This document shows positions 9,607 to 19,523 of a DNA stretch of 64,000 nt, one piece after another. Under the pieces are notes generated by a model that did no database searches, was not told where the DNA came from, and was given only the letters and a program-made list of their open reading frames with translations. Source of the DNA: Pseudomonadota bacterium (GTDB lineage: Bacteria; Pseudomonadota; Alphaproteobacteria; Puniceispirillales; Marisalimonadaceae); NCBI GenBank assembly GCA_028382005.1, contig JAOESH010000002.1, forward strand, positions 1 through 64,000. The letters run 5' to 3'. The position numbers and the translations under genes are program-made. Position 1 is the first letter of the stretch, and every line of letters starts with the position of its first letter.

Positions 9607-10085
9607 TTTAATTTTTGTGTAATTAATTTAATATGCATGTATAATTTTTTTGCAGAACTTAGACTCAATCTTTCTTTTATATGTTCAAGGCTTGAATCGT
9701 TGCTGTATAATGAGCTGGATGATGCGCTCAGTGCAGGAAAAGTAATAATCGATCCTGATTTAATAGTTTTACCTGATTGTAAATTAATAAGAGTATAAGT
9801 AACAGTACCTTTTGTAGATTTTAATTCGTTTAAACCACTTACTGATAATGTGTCACTCGATGTAAATGTAATTTTAGATTTCAAAATAAATTTTGTAACA
9901 TTAGTAGGTTTATAATTAAATGTTCTGTTTAAGTGTTTTTTGAAGATTAAATTAAATTTAGTGTTTGGTGTTTCTATTCTTATATTTTCAAATTTGTTCT
10001 TGGTAGATGATTTATCTTGTGAAAACCCACATCCACTAATTAAAATCAATAAACTTATGAAAAATTTTACTTTTATAAACGACAT
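9603..10085 (-). CDS. lptE: LPS-assembly lipoprotein LptE
   Basis: LptE is the outer-membrane lipoprotein plug of the LptD channel that inserts lipopolysaccharide. The 160-residue protein has a lipoprotein signal peptide ending in the lipobox LISGC (Cys at about residue 19). The body is a short beta-rich domain with SSSSLYSNDSSLEHIKERLS and a C-terminal helix, as expected for the LptE/RlpB family. Identification rests on size, signal and the leuS-lptE-holA order more than on strong motifs. An LPS-type outer membrane is implied. Confidence 0.8.
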   Translation of the reverse strand: MSFIKVKFFISLLILISGCGFSQDKSSTKNKFENIRIETPNTKFNLIFKKHLNRTFNYKPTNVTKFILKSKITFTSSDTLSVSGLNELKSTKGTVTYTLINLQSGKTIKSGSIITFPALSASSSSLYSNDSSLEHIKERLSLSSAKKLYMHIKLITQKLN

Positions 10086-10097
10086 ATAGTTTCCATC

Positions 10098-12635
10098 TTA
10101 AATAACAAAGTTAATAACACGGTTAGGAACTATTATAACTTTTTTTGGAACGCCATTCAAAAACTTTAAAACATTTTTCTCTTTCATGGCCATATTTTCT
10201 AAATCTAACTTGTTTGTATCGTATGGAACATTTATTAGTGCCCTCATCTTACCATTTACCTGAATAGGTATCTCAACATTATTCTTTTGCAAATAAGTTT
10301 CATCAACTTCAGGCCAGGCTTGGTTACATATCATATTAGAGTTATTTAATGTTTCCCATAATTCCTCTGCAACATGAGGAACCATTGGATTCAAAAGTAT
10401 CAAGAGTTTTTTTGTCGTGTACAAAACAACTTTATCATCAGATTCATTAATAATGTTATAAGATAAAATAGAGTTAAATAAACTTCTAATTGAAGCTATA
10501 GCATTATTGAAATGAAAATCGTCTATAGATTGCGTGATTTCTTTCACTCTTATATTTAAAGTCCTTAATAATTCTTTATTAGGTTGTGATAAGCCTTTTG
10601 GTAAACCATCATAATTTTTACTAATATTTAGATTTTGAACAAACTTCCACAACTTATTTAAAAATCTCCATGAGCCGTCAATTCCTGCGTCTGACCACTC
10701 CATATCTCTATTAGGTGGAGAATCTGATAACATAAAAAAGCGCGCTGTATCTGCCCCAAATTTTGAAATTATTTCTTGCGGGTCAATGACATTCTTCTTT
10801 GATTTACTCATTTTTTCTGTTCTTCCAACAAATACAGGTTTCTTAGTATCTGCATGAAAAAAATTATTGTTATCTTTTATTACTTCTTTGGGAAACAGCC
10901 ATTGTTTATCTTCATTTATATAAGTTTGATGACATACCATACCTTGTGTTTGTAAAGAGCTAAAAGGTTCTTTAATATTTATTGTTTTTACAGTTTTGAG
11001 CGCACGCATAAAAAATCGTGAGTAAAGAAGATGCATTACTGCATGTTCAACCCCACCAATATATTGATCCACAGGCATCCAATATTTAATAGCTTCTTCA
11101 GAAAAAACTTTTGTAGGACTTAAATCTGTAAATCTAGCAAAATACCAACTTGATTCAAAAAAAGTATCAAAAGTATCTGTTTCTCTTATTGCTTTTTCAT
11201 TACAATTTGGACAATGTGTGAATTTCCAAGTTGGGTGTGTATCTAATGGATTTCCATTTTCACCAAAAGTAATGTCTTGAGGAAGGGTAATAGGAAGTTG
11301 TTTATCTGGGACAGGTACTTCTCCGCAACTATTACAAAAAATAATTGGAATCGGACATCCCCAATATCTTTGGCGTGAGACACCCCAATCACGTATTCTA
11401 AAAGTTGTAGTTTCTTCACCAATTGATAATTGTTTTAGTTTTTTAACGCTCAGTTTTATTGCGTCCTGAGTATTTAATCCATTTAAAAAGTCAGAATTAA
11501 TATGTGTTCCGTCTCCCATGTAAGGTAGATGTTTTTTATTGTTCTGTTCATTATCTTTTAATACTTCAATAATTTCTAGGTTATATTTTTGGGCAAAATC
11601 ATAGTCCCTTTGGTCATGTGCTGGACAACCAAATATTGCTCCTGTTCCATAGTCCATTAAAATAAAATTAGCTATAAAGATCTTTAATTGGACATTTTTT
11701 TTAAAAGGATGAGAAGCGTTAAGTGAAGTTTCATAACCAAATTTCTCAGCTTTTTCAATATCAATTTCTGTAGTAGATTGTTTTTCACAAAAGTCTATAA
11801 AGTTTTGAGCACCTTTATCTTTTTTCTTAATTTCTGATGTAAGGGGATGTTGAGGTGATATAGCGATAAATGTTGCTCCAAAAATTGTATCGGGCCTAGT
11901 TGTAAAAATTTTAATGATATTTTCTGAGTTGTTTACTTTAAAACTAATAGTCGCGCCTTTGCTTTTACCAATCCAATTCTTTTGCATAGTTTTAACTCTA
12001 TCAGGCCATGATTTTAAGTTATCAATTTCATTAAGTAAATCATCTGCAAAATCAGAGATTTTTAAAAACCATCCATTCATTTTTTTCTTTTCAACTTGAA
12101 CACCTGAACGCCAACCACGTCCATCAACAACTTGCTCATTAGCTAAAACAGTTTGTTCAACAGGATCCCAATTAACCCAAGTTTCTTTTTTATAGGCAAT
12201 TCCAGACTTATAGAAATCTAAGAACATTTTTTGTTCAAATTTATAATAATCTGGATCACAAGTAGCAAACTCTCTATCCCAGTCATAGGACAGCCCCATT
12301 TGTTTAAGCTGCTTTTTCATGCTTTTTATATTAGAATTGGTCCATAGGGAAGGAAGTGTTTTATTTTCAATGGCAGCGTTTTCTGCTGGAAGGCCAAATG
12401 CATCCCATCCCATTGGATGAAGAACGTTAAACCCTTGTGCTTTTTTATATCGAGCAATTAAATCACCTAAAGTATAATTTCTTACGTGCCCCATATGAAT
12501 TGCACCTGAGGGATACGGAAACATTTCTAAAACATAATATTTAGGTTTGTTATAGTCTATTTCGGCTTTAAAAATGTTGTGATCATGCCATTTTTTTTGC
12601 CATTTTTTTTCAATAACGGATGGATTATATTTCAT
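10098..12635 (-). CDS. leuS: Leucyl-tRNA synthetase
   Basis: LeuS is the class I synthetase that charges tRNA-Leu with leucine. The 845 residues show the HIGH-type signature [14 protein letters not shown] (about residues 38-51), an editing CP1 domain with [12 protein letters not shown] and [17 protein letters not shown], the zinc-type [11 protein letters not shown] insert, and the KMSKS motif in EKMSKSKKN (about residue 615). The length is slightly below the usual 860-880, as expected of a streamlined genome. It starts nine bases after the DUF3576 gene and is followed by lptE and holA. Confidence 0.98.
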   Translation of the reverse strand: MKYNPSVIEKKWQKKWHDHNIFKAEIDYNKPKYYVLEMFPYPSGAIHMGHVRNYTLGDLIARYKKAQGFNVLHPMGWDAFGLPAENAAIENKTLPSLWTNSNIKSMKKQLKQMGLSYDWDREFATCDPDYYKFEQKMFLDFYKSGIAYKKETWVNWDPVEQTVLANEQVVDGRGWRSGVQVEKKKMNGWFLKISDFADDLLNEIDNLKSWPDRVKTMQKNWIGKSKGATISFKVNNSENIIKIFTTRPDTIFGATFIAISPQHPLTSEIKKKDKGAQNFIDFCEKQSTTEIDIEKAEKFGYETSLNASHPFKKNVQLKIFIANFILMDYGTGAIFGCPAHDQRDYDFAQKYNLEIIEVLKDNEQNNKKHLPYMGDGTHINSDFLNGLNTQDAIKLSVKKLKQLSIGEETTTFRIRDWGVSRQRYWGCPIPIIFCNSCGEVPVPDKQLPITLPQDITFGENGNPLDTHPTWKFTHCPNCNEKAIRETDTFDTFFESSWYFARFTDLSPTKVFSEEAIKYWMPVDQYIGGVEHAVMHLLYSRFFMRALKTVKTINIKEPFSSLQTQGMVCHQTYINEDKQWLFPKEVIKDNNNFFHADTKKPVFVGRTEKMSKSKKNVIDPQEIISKFGADTARFFMLSDSPPNRDMEWSDAGIDGSWRFLNKLWKFVQNLNISKNYDGLPKGLSQPNKELLRTLNIRVKEITQSIDDFHFNNAIASIRSLFNSILSYNIINESDDKVVLYTTKKLLILLNPMVPHVAEELWETLNNSNMICNQAWPEVDETYLQKNNVEIPIQVNGKMRALINVPYDTNKLDLENMAMKEKNVLKFLNGVPKKVIIVPNRVINFVI

Positions 12636-12644
12636 TTTAATTAA

Positions 12645-13145
12645 TTATTTGTTTGAATTTATTCTTAAATTTCTAGCTTCATTTAATATATTATTTTCAA
12701 TTTGAACTGCTAAAGCCTTATTAGTGAATGTTTCTGACCATGAATTATTTTTAAAATTCTGAATGTGGACCGTAACATTAATGCCTTCAGATCTCAGTTC
12801 GCTTGTTTTGATATAAGCAGTTATTTTCAATCTTTGATTTTTTATATTTTTATTGACATACCAATCGGTGATGATTGTTCCTCCAAGAGCATCTGTAGAA
12901 ATTAAAGGAGCAATAGACAAAATATTTAGAGCTGCTCGCCATAAATAACCATTAACATTAACACTACCACTCATTGAATTTTGTGGATTAAGAAGGTCAG
13001 ATATTGAAATACCTTTGCTAGAATCTTTAGAAAAAAGTCCAGGTTTTGGTTTTTCTCCTGTAATGGGATTAGAAACAATGGAATTATTACTTGAACAACC
13101 TGTCATCACAAAAAAAATATTTATTAATAATAAGAGTTTAATCAT
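12645..13145 (-). CDS. DUF3576-family lipoprotein
   Basis: This is a 166-residue protein with a lipoprotein signal peptide (MIKLLLLINIFFVMTGC, acylated Cys at residue 17). The mature part carries the block DALGGTIITDWYVNK and a following strand region with LRSEGINVTVHIQ that I recognise as DUF3576, an alphaproteobacterial family commonly upstream of leuS. Its function is unknown; it is probably anchored to a membrane and faces the periplasm. A good ribosome-binding site (AAAGG) precedes the ATG. It is the first gene of the leftward leuS operon. Confidence 0.78.
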   Translation of the reverse strand: MIKLLLLINIFFVMTGCSSNNSIVSNPITGEKPKPGLFSKDSSKGISISDLLNPQNSMSGSVNVNGYLWRAALNILSIAPLISTDALGGTIITDWYVNKNIKNQRLKITAYIKTSELRSEGINVTVHIQNFKNNSWSETFTNKALAVQIENNILNEARNLRINSNK

Positions 13146-13327
13146 TAAAGTGGACCTTTATATAATTTTAACTATGTTCTAACAGTATTTTACAATACAT
13201 CAATTAAATTATAATAAAAACATAATTAAAAGAGACAGAAGCCTTAATTAAAAATACTTATGAGATTTATATATAAGGACTTTTAAATTTTTTATAAATA
13301 TATTAAATATTATTAAGGGATACTATA

Positions 13328-14005
13328 TTGGAAAACATAAAACAGAATAGAGAATTACTTTTAAATGATATAAATACTTGTCATTTGAATAGTAAATTTA
13401 AGAACTCAAACATTACAAAACTTGTTGCAGTTTCAAAAAAACAAGATGAATATAAAATAGATTTAGCCATACAGATAGGTCAAAGAATTTTTGGAGAAAA
13501 CAGAGTACAAGAAGCACAAAAGAGATGGGAAGAAAGACTAAAACATCATTCTGATTTGGAGTTGAGATTGATTGGACCTCTTCAAACTAATAAAGTAAAA
13601 CAAGCATTAAATTTATTTGATATTATAGAAACTATAGACAGGGAAAAGTTAGCAAAGGAAATTTATTCTAATTTTGACAGTGAAGTTAAAACAAAAAGTT
13701 TTTTTGTTCAAATAAACACAGGCAACGAATCTCAAAAAAGTGGTTTTTTGCCACTGGAAGCTGACTTATTTATTAAATATTGTCAAAATGATCTTAAGCT
13801 TCCAATTATTGGTTTGATGTGTATTCCTCCAATTGATGAAGAATGTGCAATGCATTTTTCCTTATTAAAGAAAATAGCTGATAGGAATAATCTATTAGAA
13901 CTATCAATGGGTATGAGTGATGATTTTAAACAAGGTATAAAATTTGGTGCTACGTCTGTTAGGATTGGTTCCAAATTTTTTGGTCAAAGAATAAATTTTT
14001 CATAA
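13328..14005 (+). CDS. YggS-family pyridoxal-phosphate homeostasis protein
   Basis: This is a small, single-domain PLP-binding protein of the YggS/PROSC family, which buffers PLP and affects amino-acid and keto-acid pools without known catalysis. The PLP-binding Lys is in KLVAVSKKQ (about residue 36). The conserved blocks FGENRVQEA, LIGPLQTNK, and SMGMSDDF followed by VRIGSKFFG are all present. The start is TTG, seven bases after AAGGGA. The 225-residue length is normal. It stands alone, divergent from the leuS operon and convergent with ribA, which overlaps its 3' end by six bases. Confidence 0.93.
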   Translation: MENIKQNRELLLNDINTCHLNSKFKNSNITKLVAVSKKQDEYKIDLAIQIGQRIFGENRVQEAQKRWEERLKHHSDLELRLIGPLQTNKVKQALNLFDIIETIDREKLAKEIYSNFDSEVKTKSFFVQINTGNESQKSGFLPLEADLFIKYCQNDLKLPIIGLMCIPPIDEECAMHFSLLKKIADRNNLLELSMGMSDDFKQGIKFGATSVRIGSKFFGQRINFS

Positions 14006-15142
14006 AATATGTCCCGACTTCTTAGATTTAGTTTCAAGGTACTTTTTATTATGCTTGTTAGCTTTAATCTTTATTGGAATCCTTGTTTTGACATTTATTC
14101 CTAAATTTGACAAATTTTCTACTTTTTTAGGGTTATTAGTGATTAGTTTTAAAGTATTAATATTTAATTTCTTAAGTATTTGAATTGCTGGGTAGTATAA
14201 TCTTTCGTCATCTTCAAAACCAAGAGCTACATTTGCTTCAACAGTATCCATACCTTTTTCTTGTAAACTATATGCTCTAAGTTTATTTAATAAGCCAATA
14301 TCTCGTCCTTCTTGAGCTAAGTATATCAAAATACCTTCATTAGCTCTAGACATCATTTTAATAGATTGTTTTAGTTGTTGCCCACAGTCACATTTTAAAC
14401 TTTCAAGTACATCACCTGTAATGCATTGGCTATGAACTCTAACTAATGGAATATGTTTGTGGTTTAGTGTCTCAATAATATTTCTTGTTTTTCCGAAGAG
14501 TAAACAAAAATGTTCGTCCCCACCATCTTTTGGGCGAAAAATAATTATTTCACAATTATCGGTATATGCAATTGGAACCTTAGCTTTTACCGACATAGTA
14601 AGGCTATCTGCATTAGAAGTTTCATAAGATTTTATATCGTTGGCCTCTACGTGAAGGAAGTCATTTTTAAAACACCATTGATTAATATCTTCAATTACTA
14701 CATTTGAAATAATAGACATTAAGCCTGCAGGAAGCAATCTAGCCTGTCTTAAAACTAAAAGGCATGAAGATATAATACTGTTATTACTTTCTAGTATAAC
14801 ACCATTCATTATAGGTCTTTTGTGACCGTATAATGGCATACACAGTGACAAAATATCATTATTTGACCATTGTTTTTTTATCAAAATGGAGCTTGGTTGA
14901 TTCTTGACATTTATACCAATAGCATTTGAACGGTTAGCTGATAAAATAATACTTGGACGTGATTGAGTGAGTTCAGACAAGTTTTGAATAGTTTCATTTT
15001 CTATTAATTCAGCAGCAATCAATAGAACACAAGTACCGGTATTAATGTCTGATACAACAAGTTTGCCACCTCGTCTAAGCTCAGATATTGCTCTTTCTAT
15101 TTTAACTGTTAAACTAATATTGTTCATTGAAACCAAATTCAT
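14000..15142 (-). CDS. ribA: GTP cyclohydrolase II with degenerate RibB-like N-terminal domain
   Basis: The C-terminal half (about residues 190-360) is GTP cyclohydrolase II, the first enzyme of riboflavin synthesis. It has the zinc-binding cysteines in HSQCITGDVLESLKCDCGQQ and the catalytic block YLAQEGRDIGLLNKLRAYSL. The N-terminal half resembles 3,4-dihydroxy-2-butanone-4-phosphate synthase (IERAISELRRGGKLVVSD) but lacks the acidic DDEDRENEGD-type catalytic motif, reading INTGTCVLLIAA there. I therefore expect only RibA activity; a separate RibB is needed elsewhere. An internal ATG at 15127 is an alternative start. It is divergent from the response-regulator gene. Confidence 0.88.
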   Translation of the reverse strand: MNLVSMNNISLTVKIERAISELRRGGKLVVSDINTGTCVLLIAAELIENETIQNLSELTQSRPSIILSANRSNAIGINVKNQPSSILIKKQWSNNDILSLCMPLYGHKRPIMNGVILESNNSIISSCLLVLRQARLLPAGLMSIISNVVIEDINQWCFKNDFLHVEANDIKSYETSNADSLTMSVKAKVPIAYTDNCEIIIFRPKDGGDEHFCLLFGKTRNIIETLNHKHIPLVRVHSQCITGDVLESLKCDCGQQLKQSIKMMSRANEGILIYLAQEGRDIGLLNKLRAYSLQEKGMDTVEANVALGFEDDERLYYPAIQILKKLNINTLKLITNNPKKVENLSNLGINVKTRIPIKIKANKHNKKYLETKSKKSGHIL

Positions 15143-15181
15143 TTTTTATTATTGTTAAATTAATTTAAGGCTATTTCTTTT

Positions 15182-15871
15182 ATGCAAAAAAAATATAATT
15201 TATTAATATATGAAAAAGAAGATTTTTTAAACTCTATTTTACTAGAGCAATTTTTATATTTTGAAAAATATAATGTTCTTACAGTTAATGATGAAAAAAA
15301 ATTATTAGAAATGATAAATAATACATTTTTTGATTTGTTAATTTTTAACTTAGAAATTTTTGATAATCATTTTCCTAATGTTTTAAAAATTTTTCAAGAT
15401 AATAATAAACATATAAATATAATTGCTTATTATGATAATGAAAAAAAATATGATGAATATAAAAACTATAAAATAAGTTTTTTAAAAAAACCTTTTAAAT
15501 TTGAGACCTTATTGAACTATTCGAACAATATATTAAATAAAAAATTTTCTTTTAATAATAATACTTATTTAATGCAACATATTCAATTTATTCCTGTTAA
15601 AAAAATTATTTGTAATTTAATCAGTCATCATCAAGAGCACTTGACAGAAAAAGAGACTTATTTGCTTGATTATCTTAATAAAAACAGAAACATAAATATA
15701 GAGAAGGCAGATCTCTTAAGAAAAATATGGGATGTAAATGAAGATATTAATACACATACAATAGAAACACATATTTATAGATTAAAGTTAAAATTAAATA
15801 AAATAGAGCCAAATTTATCTTTTTCTTTATTAAATCAAAATGGTCTTTATTGTATGAAGGATAATATCTGA
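15182..15871 (+). CDS. OmpR-like winged-helix response regulator with atypical receiver
   Basis: This 229-residue protein has an N-terminal receiver-like domain (about 1-120) and a C-terminal winged-helix domain of the OmpR/PhoB type (about 150-225). The latter shows LTEKETYLLDYLNKN, then TIETHIYRLKLKLNKI as the recognition helix. In the receiver, the usual phosphoacceptor Asp appears to be Asn (DLLIFNLEIF where families show D-L-L-D-x-x-x-P). The switch Lys (FLKKPF) is kept. No histidine kinase lies nearby. It may act without phosphorylation. It is very AT-rich and lysine/asparagine-rich even by local standards. The DNA target is unknown. Confidence 0.75.
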   Translation: MQKKYNLLIYEKEDFLNSILLEQFLYFEKYNVLTVNDEKKLLEMINNTFFDLLIFNLEIFDNHFPNVLKIFQDNNKHINIIAYYDNEKKYDEYKNYKISFLKKPFKFETLLNYSNNILNKKFSFNNNTYLMQHIQFIPVKKIICNLISHHQEHLTEKETYLLDYLNKNRNINIEKADLLRKIWDVNEDINTHTIETHIYRLKLKLNKIEPNLSFSLLNQNGLYCMKDNI

Positions 15872-15901
15872 ATAGATATTTATAAAGTTAAATTAAATTT
15901 A

Positions 15902-15917
15902 GTTTCTCATGAGAAAC
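15902..15917. repeat. 16-bp perfect palindrome downstream of the response regulator
   Basis: GTTTCTCATGAGAAAC is a perfect 16-bp palindrome in the 127-base gap between the response-regulator gene and tRNA-Gln. It resembles parS at its ends but has two extra central bases and lacks CACGTG, so it is not a parS match. It could be a protein-binding operator. No T-run follows, so it is not a standard terminator. Confidence 0.4.
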
Positions 15918-15998
15918 ATAAAAAAAAAGTTGGAAATAAACTAATATAAACACAATCTATTTTAAGATAAATTATTTAAAGTAATTATTTTATTAAAA

Positions 15999-16073
15999 TG
16001 GCTGGGGCGGTAGGATTCGAACCTACGGTACACGAGATCAAAACCCGATGCCTTACCACTTGGCTACACCCCA
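15999..16073 (-). tRNA. tRNA-Gln (anticodon UUG)
   Basis: The reverse strand folds as a full cloverleaf. It has a seven-pair acceptor stem (TGGGGTG with CGCCCCA), a D arm GCC/GGC, an anticodon loop TTTTGAT with anticodon TTG, and a T arm GTAGG-TTCGAAT-CCTAC. The discriminator G is followed by an encoded CCA. The anticodon stem has one U-U mismatch at the 27-43 position and a G-U pair. It reads CAA/CAG glutamine codons. Neighbours are ispE downstream and the response regulator on the other strand. Confidence 0.95.
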
Positions 16074-16086
16074 ATGATATATTGAA

Positions 16087-17004
16087 TTACATTATTTCAG
16101 TTATATTTTCAAGTGTTTTAGAGCTTCTTATTCTGTTCATATTATAATCTCTTTTTTTACCGTACCAAATAAAGTAATTAGAATTAAAATGTTTGTTAAA
16201 AGACTCTAAAAATATATAAATTTCATTTATATTTTTAAAAATGCCAAAACATGTTGAGCCACTACCAGTCATTCCATAGGCAATTATACTTTTTGATTTT
16301 TTTAAATATAATAACAAATCATATATTTGAGGAGCTAAATGAATTGCAGAGGATAAAAGAGAATTATGAATATTGACGTTTCCAAAACTAGAACTTTGTA
16401 TTTTAGTTTCTTCAAATTTAGAATCAGAAAATGTTTTGAACACATCTTTAGTTGATAAATTTATATTAGGATTAATTAATAAAAAGTAATAATCATTTAA
16501 TATTTTTGTTTTTGTAATTTTATCACCATATCCTTCTAATCTCAGATCTTTACTCTTTAAGCATGCTGGAACGTCTGAACCTAATTTTATTCCTATTTTA
16601 TAAAGACTTGGTAATTTAATTTTTTTAGTTTTATAATCGTTATTATATAATTTTCTCAATAATAGTAATGTTGATGCAGCGTCAGCTGAGCCACCACCTA
16701 ATCCAGCTCCAATTGGTATCTTTTTGTCTAAGTAAATTTTAAATTTTTCATTCCATTTAGTAAATAGTCTAAATTCTTTTATAGCTTTCAAAATAAGATT
16801 ATCGTTAGGATCAATAGTTAAAGAACTTTTTGTTGTTTTTTGATGAAAAAAATCATTATCATGACGTTTAATATATATTTTATCAGTTAATTCTAAAAAG
16901 CATACATCGCTTTTCAGCAAATGATATCCCTCCTTTTTCTTTCCGGTCACAAACAGGTTTAAGTTAAGTTTTGCCGGTGCAACTATAGAGTAATATTTAT
17001 TCAT
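16087..17004 (-). CDS. ispE: 4-diphosphocytidyl-2-C-methyl-D-erythritol kinase
   Basis: IspE phosphorylates CDP-methylerythritol in the non-mevalonate isoprenoid pathway. The 305 residues show the GHMP-kinase fold: N-terminal YSIVAPAKLNLNLFVTGKK with the catalytic Lys region, the ATP-binding glycine loop PIGAGLGGGSADAAS (about residues 93-107), and a C-terminal GMTGSGSTCFGIF motif. The length is normal. The start overlaps the end of the upstream TPR lipoprotein gene by eight bases, so the two are probably coexpressed, an order common in alphaproteobacteria. Confidence 0.95.
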   Translation of the reverse strand: MNKYYSIVAPAKLNLNLFVTGKKKEGYHLLKSDVCFLELTDKIYIKRHDNDFFHQKTTKSSLTIDPNDNLILKAIKEFRLFTKWNEKFKIYLDKKIPIGAGLGGGSADAASTLLLLRKLYNNDYKTKKIKLPSLYKIGIKLGSDVPACLKSKDLRLEGYGDKITKTKILNDYYFLLINPNINLSTKDVFKTFSDSKFEETKIQSSSFGNVNIHNSLLSSAIHLAPQIYDLLLYLKKSKSIIAYGMTGSGSTCFGIFKNINEIYIFLESFNKHFNSNYFIWYGKKRDYNMNRIRSSKTLENITEIM

Positions 17005-18619
17005 ATTTACTTAATTTTGCTTTTATTAAATTAATAACGTTAATATCATTTTCATATTTCAAAGCTTTTTTCCATTCATAAATAGCTTCATTAGTTCTTC
17101 CTAACATTAAGTAACAATCTCCAAGATGATCCATTACTTCAGAGCTTTTTGGTAAAATAATAATTGATTGTTCTAGATAAATAACAGATGAATTAAAATC
17201 TTTTCTTTTATATTCAACCCAACCAAGAGTATCCAGAAAAAAACCATTGTTTGGGTCTAAAGACAAAGCTCTTTTAATAAAATTTTGAGCTAAACTTAGT
17301 TCCTCATTTCGTAAGGCTAAACTATATGCCAAATAGTTCAAAGTATAAGTATCTTTTGGGTTTTTTTTCAAAATTTTCATTAATATTTTCTTTGCTTCAT
17401 TCCATTTTCCAATTTTATCTAAGTTAGAAGCATATAAAAAAAATATACGATTGTTTTCTCCATGCTCATTAATTATATTTTTATATATATTTATTGATTC
17501 ATAATAATTTTTTTGAGATTTTTCGTAGTCTGCTAATTTAAGCATAATAAACAGATTATTTGGCCATAATTTTTTATTTTTAAACAAATGTTCTTTATAT
17601 TTTTGATCTAATTTTAATGATTTAAGTATAGAAAACTTTTTTAAGCTACTCGGTAAATAATAGAAAGATTGTGATGAAATTGAGTTAAGTTTTTTTAGAG
17701 CAATATGTCCAGATTTTTGATCATTGTATATTTCAGCTAATGAGTATTTTGCAATATCCATATCTGGGCATAAGAAAAGGACCATTTCTAATAAAATTTT
17801 AAGATGAGTGTATGAATACTCTTCTAAACTATTTATATTAATGCTGTTATACATTTTAGAAGCTAAAATAGTTTTTAAATTTGGTATTTCATTGAAAATA
17901 TTGTTAGTTGTCGCAAAATTTTTAATTAAAAAATCTTTATCAAACTGATTTGGTAGTCTTTCTCTAATTATAGTATTAAATTTTGTGATATCATTTAGTC
18001 TAAAGTAATAACCAGCTAACAATAGAAGATCGTTGTTAGTTAAGTTTTTATTTTTAAAATTATTATCCGCAATTTCTTTTAATTTTTTAGTTTCATAAAA
18101 GTTTTCTAATATTAATAATTTATAAATAGAAATATTTTTAGAAATATTTTTTATATTGAACCCACTGTTAGTCCTAAAATTAAGCAACCAAAATTCGACT
18201 AAGTGTGTTACATTATTTAAATTTAAAAAATTTTTAATTTTTTTACCAATTTGTAAGCTATATTCTAATTTATTGTTATCCAAAGCAATTAAAAATTTTG
18301 GTATCTCAAATTCAGGCCTATTTTTATTAATATTAGTTATCAAATTAGAAATTTTGTTTGCATGCTCAAAATTACCACTCATTAAATTTGAAATAAATTT
18401 AAGTTGTAAAAATTTTAATTTATTAGTGTTGGCGTTAAGTATTCTACTGGCTGTGTAAGCATCTCCTTTAGATATATAATAATTTGCTGACAAATAGGCA
18501 GCATTATTTGAAAGATTCTGTTTGACCGGGAATTCAATATCTGAAATTTTAGTTTTACTTGAACTTATGTTACAACCATACAAACATATAGTAAAAACGA
18601 AGAATAAAATTTTAATCAT
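16997..18619 (-). CDS. TPR-repeat lipoprotein
   Basis: This is a lipoprotein of about 540 residues built from tetratricopeptide repeats. I choose ATG 18619 because it gives a compact signal peptide, MIKILFFVFTICLYGC, with the acylated Cys at residue 16; the ORF-track TTG lies four codons earlier. Recognisable TPR units lie in the C-terminal third, for example DTYTLNYLAYSLALRNEE, SLDPNNGFFLDTLGWVEYK and SSEVMDHLGDCYLMLGR. The middle is poorly conserved and rich in Asn and Lys. TPR lipoproteins next to ispE are usual in alphaproteobacteria. Function is unknown; a role in envelope assembly is a guess. Confidence 0.8.
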   Translation of the reverse strand: MIKILFFVFTICLYGCNISSSKTKISDIEFPVKQNLSNNAAYLSANYYISKGDAYTASRILNANTNKLKFLQLKFISNLMSGNFEHANKISNLITNINKNRPEFEIPKFLIALDNNKLEYSLQIGKKIKNFLNLNNVTHLVEFWLLNFRTNSGFNIKNISKNISIYKLLILENFYETKKLKEIADNNFKNKNLTNNDLLLLAGYYFRLNDITKFNTIIRERLPNQFDKDFLIKNFATTNNIFNEIPNLKTILASKMYNSININSLEEYSYTHLKILLEMVLFLCPDMDIAKYSLAEIYNDQKSGHIALKKLNSISSQSFYYLPSSLKKFSILKSLKLDQKYKEHLFKNKKLWPNNLFIMLKLADYEKSQKNYYESINIYKNIINEHGENNRIFFLYASNLDKIGKWNEAKKILMKILKKNPKDTYTLNYLAYSLALRNEELSLAQNFIKRALSLDPNNGFFLDTLGWVEYKRKDFNSSVIYLEQSIIILPKSSEVMDHLGDCYLMLGRTNEAIYEWKKALKYENDINVINLIKAKLSKYE

Positions 18620-18716
18620 AAAATTTACCAAATTAAAAATATAGCTTTAATAAAAAATCAATACAAACTAATTTAATGAAAGTTTTAATATTAATAATTT
18701 TATAGGAAAGTTTTAG

Positions 18717-19523
18717 TTGAAACAATTAGAAACTAATAATAATAATTTTTTTTTAAGTATATTAAATTTTTATAAGGAAATTGGAGTTGATTTATTAATA
18801 GTTCAAAATCAAGAAAAACAAAAAAATTACAAATTAAATAAAAATCGTACAAATATTAAAGGCAATAACCTAATAAGTTATCCAGTAATGAATGAAGAAA
18901 AAAAAGCAAACAATATTGCAATTAAAGCTCAAAATATTCAGGAGTTACAGGATCTTTTCCAAAATTTTGAGGGCTGTAATCTACAAAAAACAGCAACAAA
19001 CTTCGTTGAATTTCAAGGCAATACAAATACTGATATTTTAGTTATTGATGGAACACCTAATACAGATGAAGATAAAATTGGAAAATCATTTGTATCTGAA
19101 AAAGGTAATCTTTTTGACAAAATTTTAAACGCCATAGGATTAAATAAAGATAAAATTTTTATAGTTAATGCGGTACCTTGGCGTCCTCCTGGAAACAGAT
19201 ATCCAACCGAACAAGAAATAAAAATTTGTAGACCCTTTATTTATAATTTGATAAAATTAATAAAACCAAAAATAATTGTATGTTTGGGTGAAGTGGCAAC
19301 AAATCAAACATTAGATTTGAATCAAAGTATAATTAAATCTAGAGGTAAATGGTATTTTTTAAAATCTAATTCATATTATAACAATAGCGAAATAGAAGAT
19401 AATATATATGTACTTCCTACTCTAGGCATTTCATATTTATTAATGAGACCTGATATGAAAAAAGAAGCTTGGGAGGACATGAAAATGTTAAGAGATAAAA
19501 TAAAAGAAATTATAATCAAGTGA
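18717..19523 (+). CDS. Uracil-DNA glycosylase, family 4-like
   Basis: This 268-residue enzyme removes uracil from DNA. The conserved parts are in the C-terminal 180 residues: DILVIDGTPNTDEDKIGKSF (uracil pocket and Asp/Glu region, about 104-123), NAVPWRPPGNRYPT (about 149-162), and a degenerate final motif GISYLLMRPDMKKEAW where family 4 usually has HPS. The first 95 residues form the poorly conserved N-terminal extension seen in alphaproteobacterial homologues. No Fe-S cysteine set of classic family 4 enzymes is obvious. The TTG start has a good AGGAAAG site. It overlaps the transglycosylase gene by four bases. Confidence 0.82.
   Translation: MKQLETNNNNFFLSILNFYKEIGVDLLIVQNQEKQKNYKLNKNRTNIKGNNLISYPVMNEEKKANNIAIKAQNIQELQDLFQNFEGCNLQKTATNFVEFQGNTNTDILVIDGTPNTDEDKIGKSFVSEKGNLFDKILNAIGLNKDKIFIVNAVPWRPPGNRYPTEQEIKICRPFIYNLIKLIKPKIIVCLGEVATNQTLDLNQSIIKSRGKWYFLKSNSYYNNSEIEDNIYVLPTLGISYLLMRPDMKKEAWEDMKMLRDKIKEIIIK

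Noticed and set aside
14510-14707. Plus-strand ORF of 65 residues opposite ribA
   Set aside because: It lies wholly inside a conserved gene on the other strand and shows no protein-like pattern; it is a shadow ORF, like most short track entries.
15902-15917. Third parS site
   Set aside because: GTTTCTCATGAGAAAC is two bases longer than the parS core and lacks CACGTG, so it is reported only as a palindrome.
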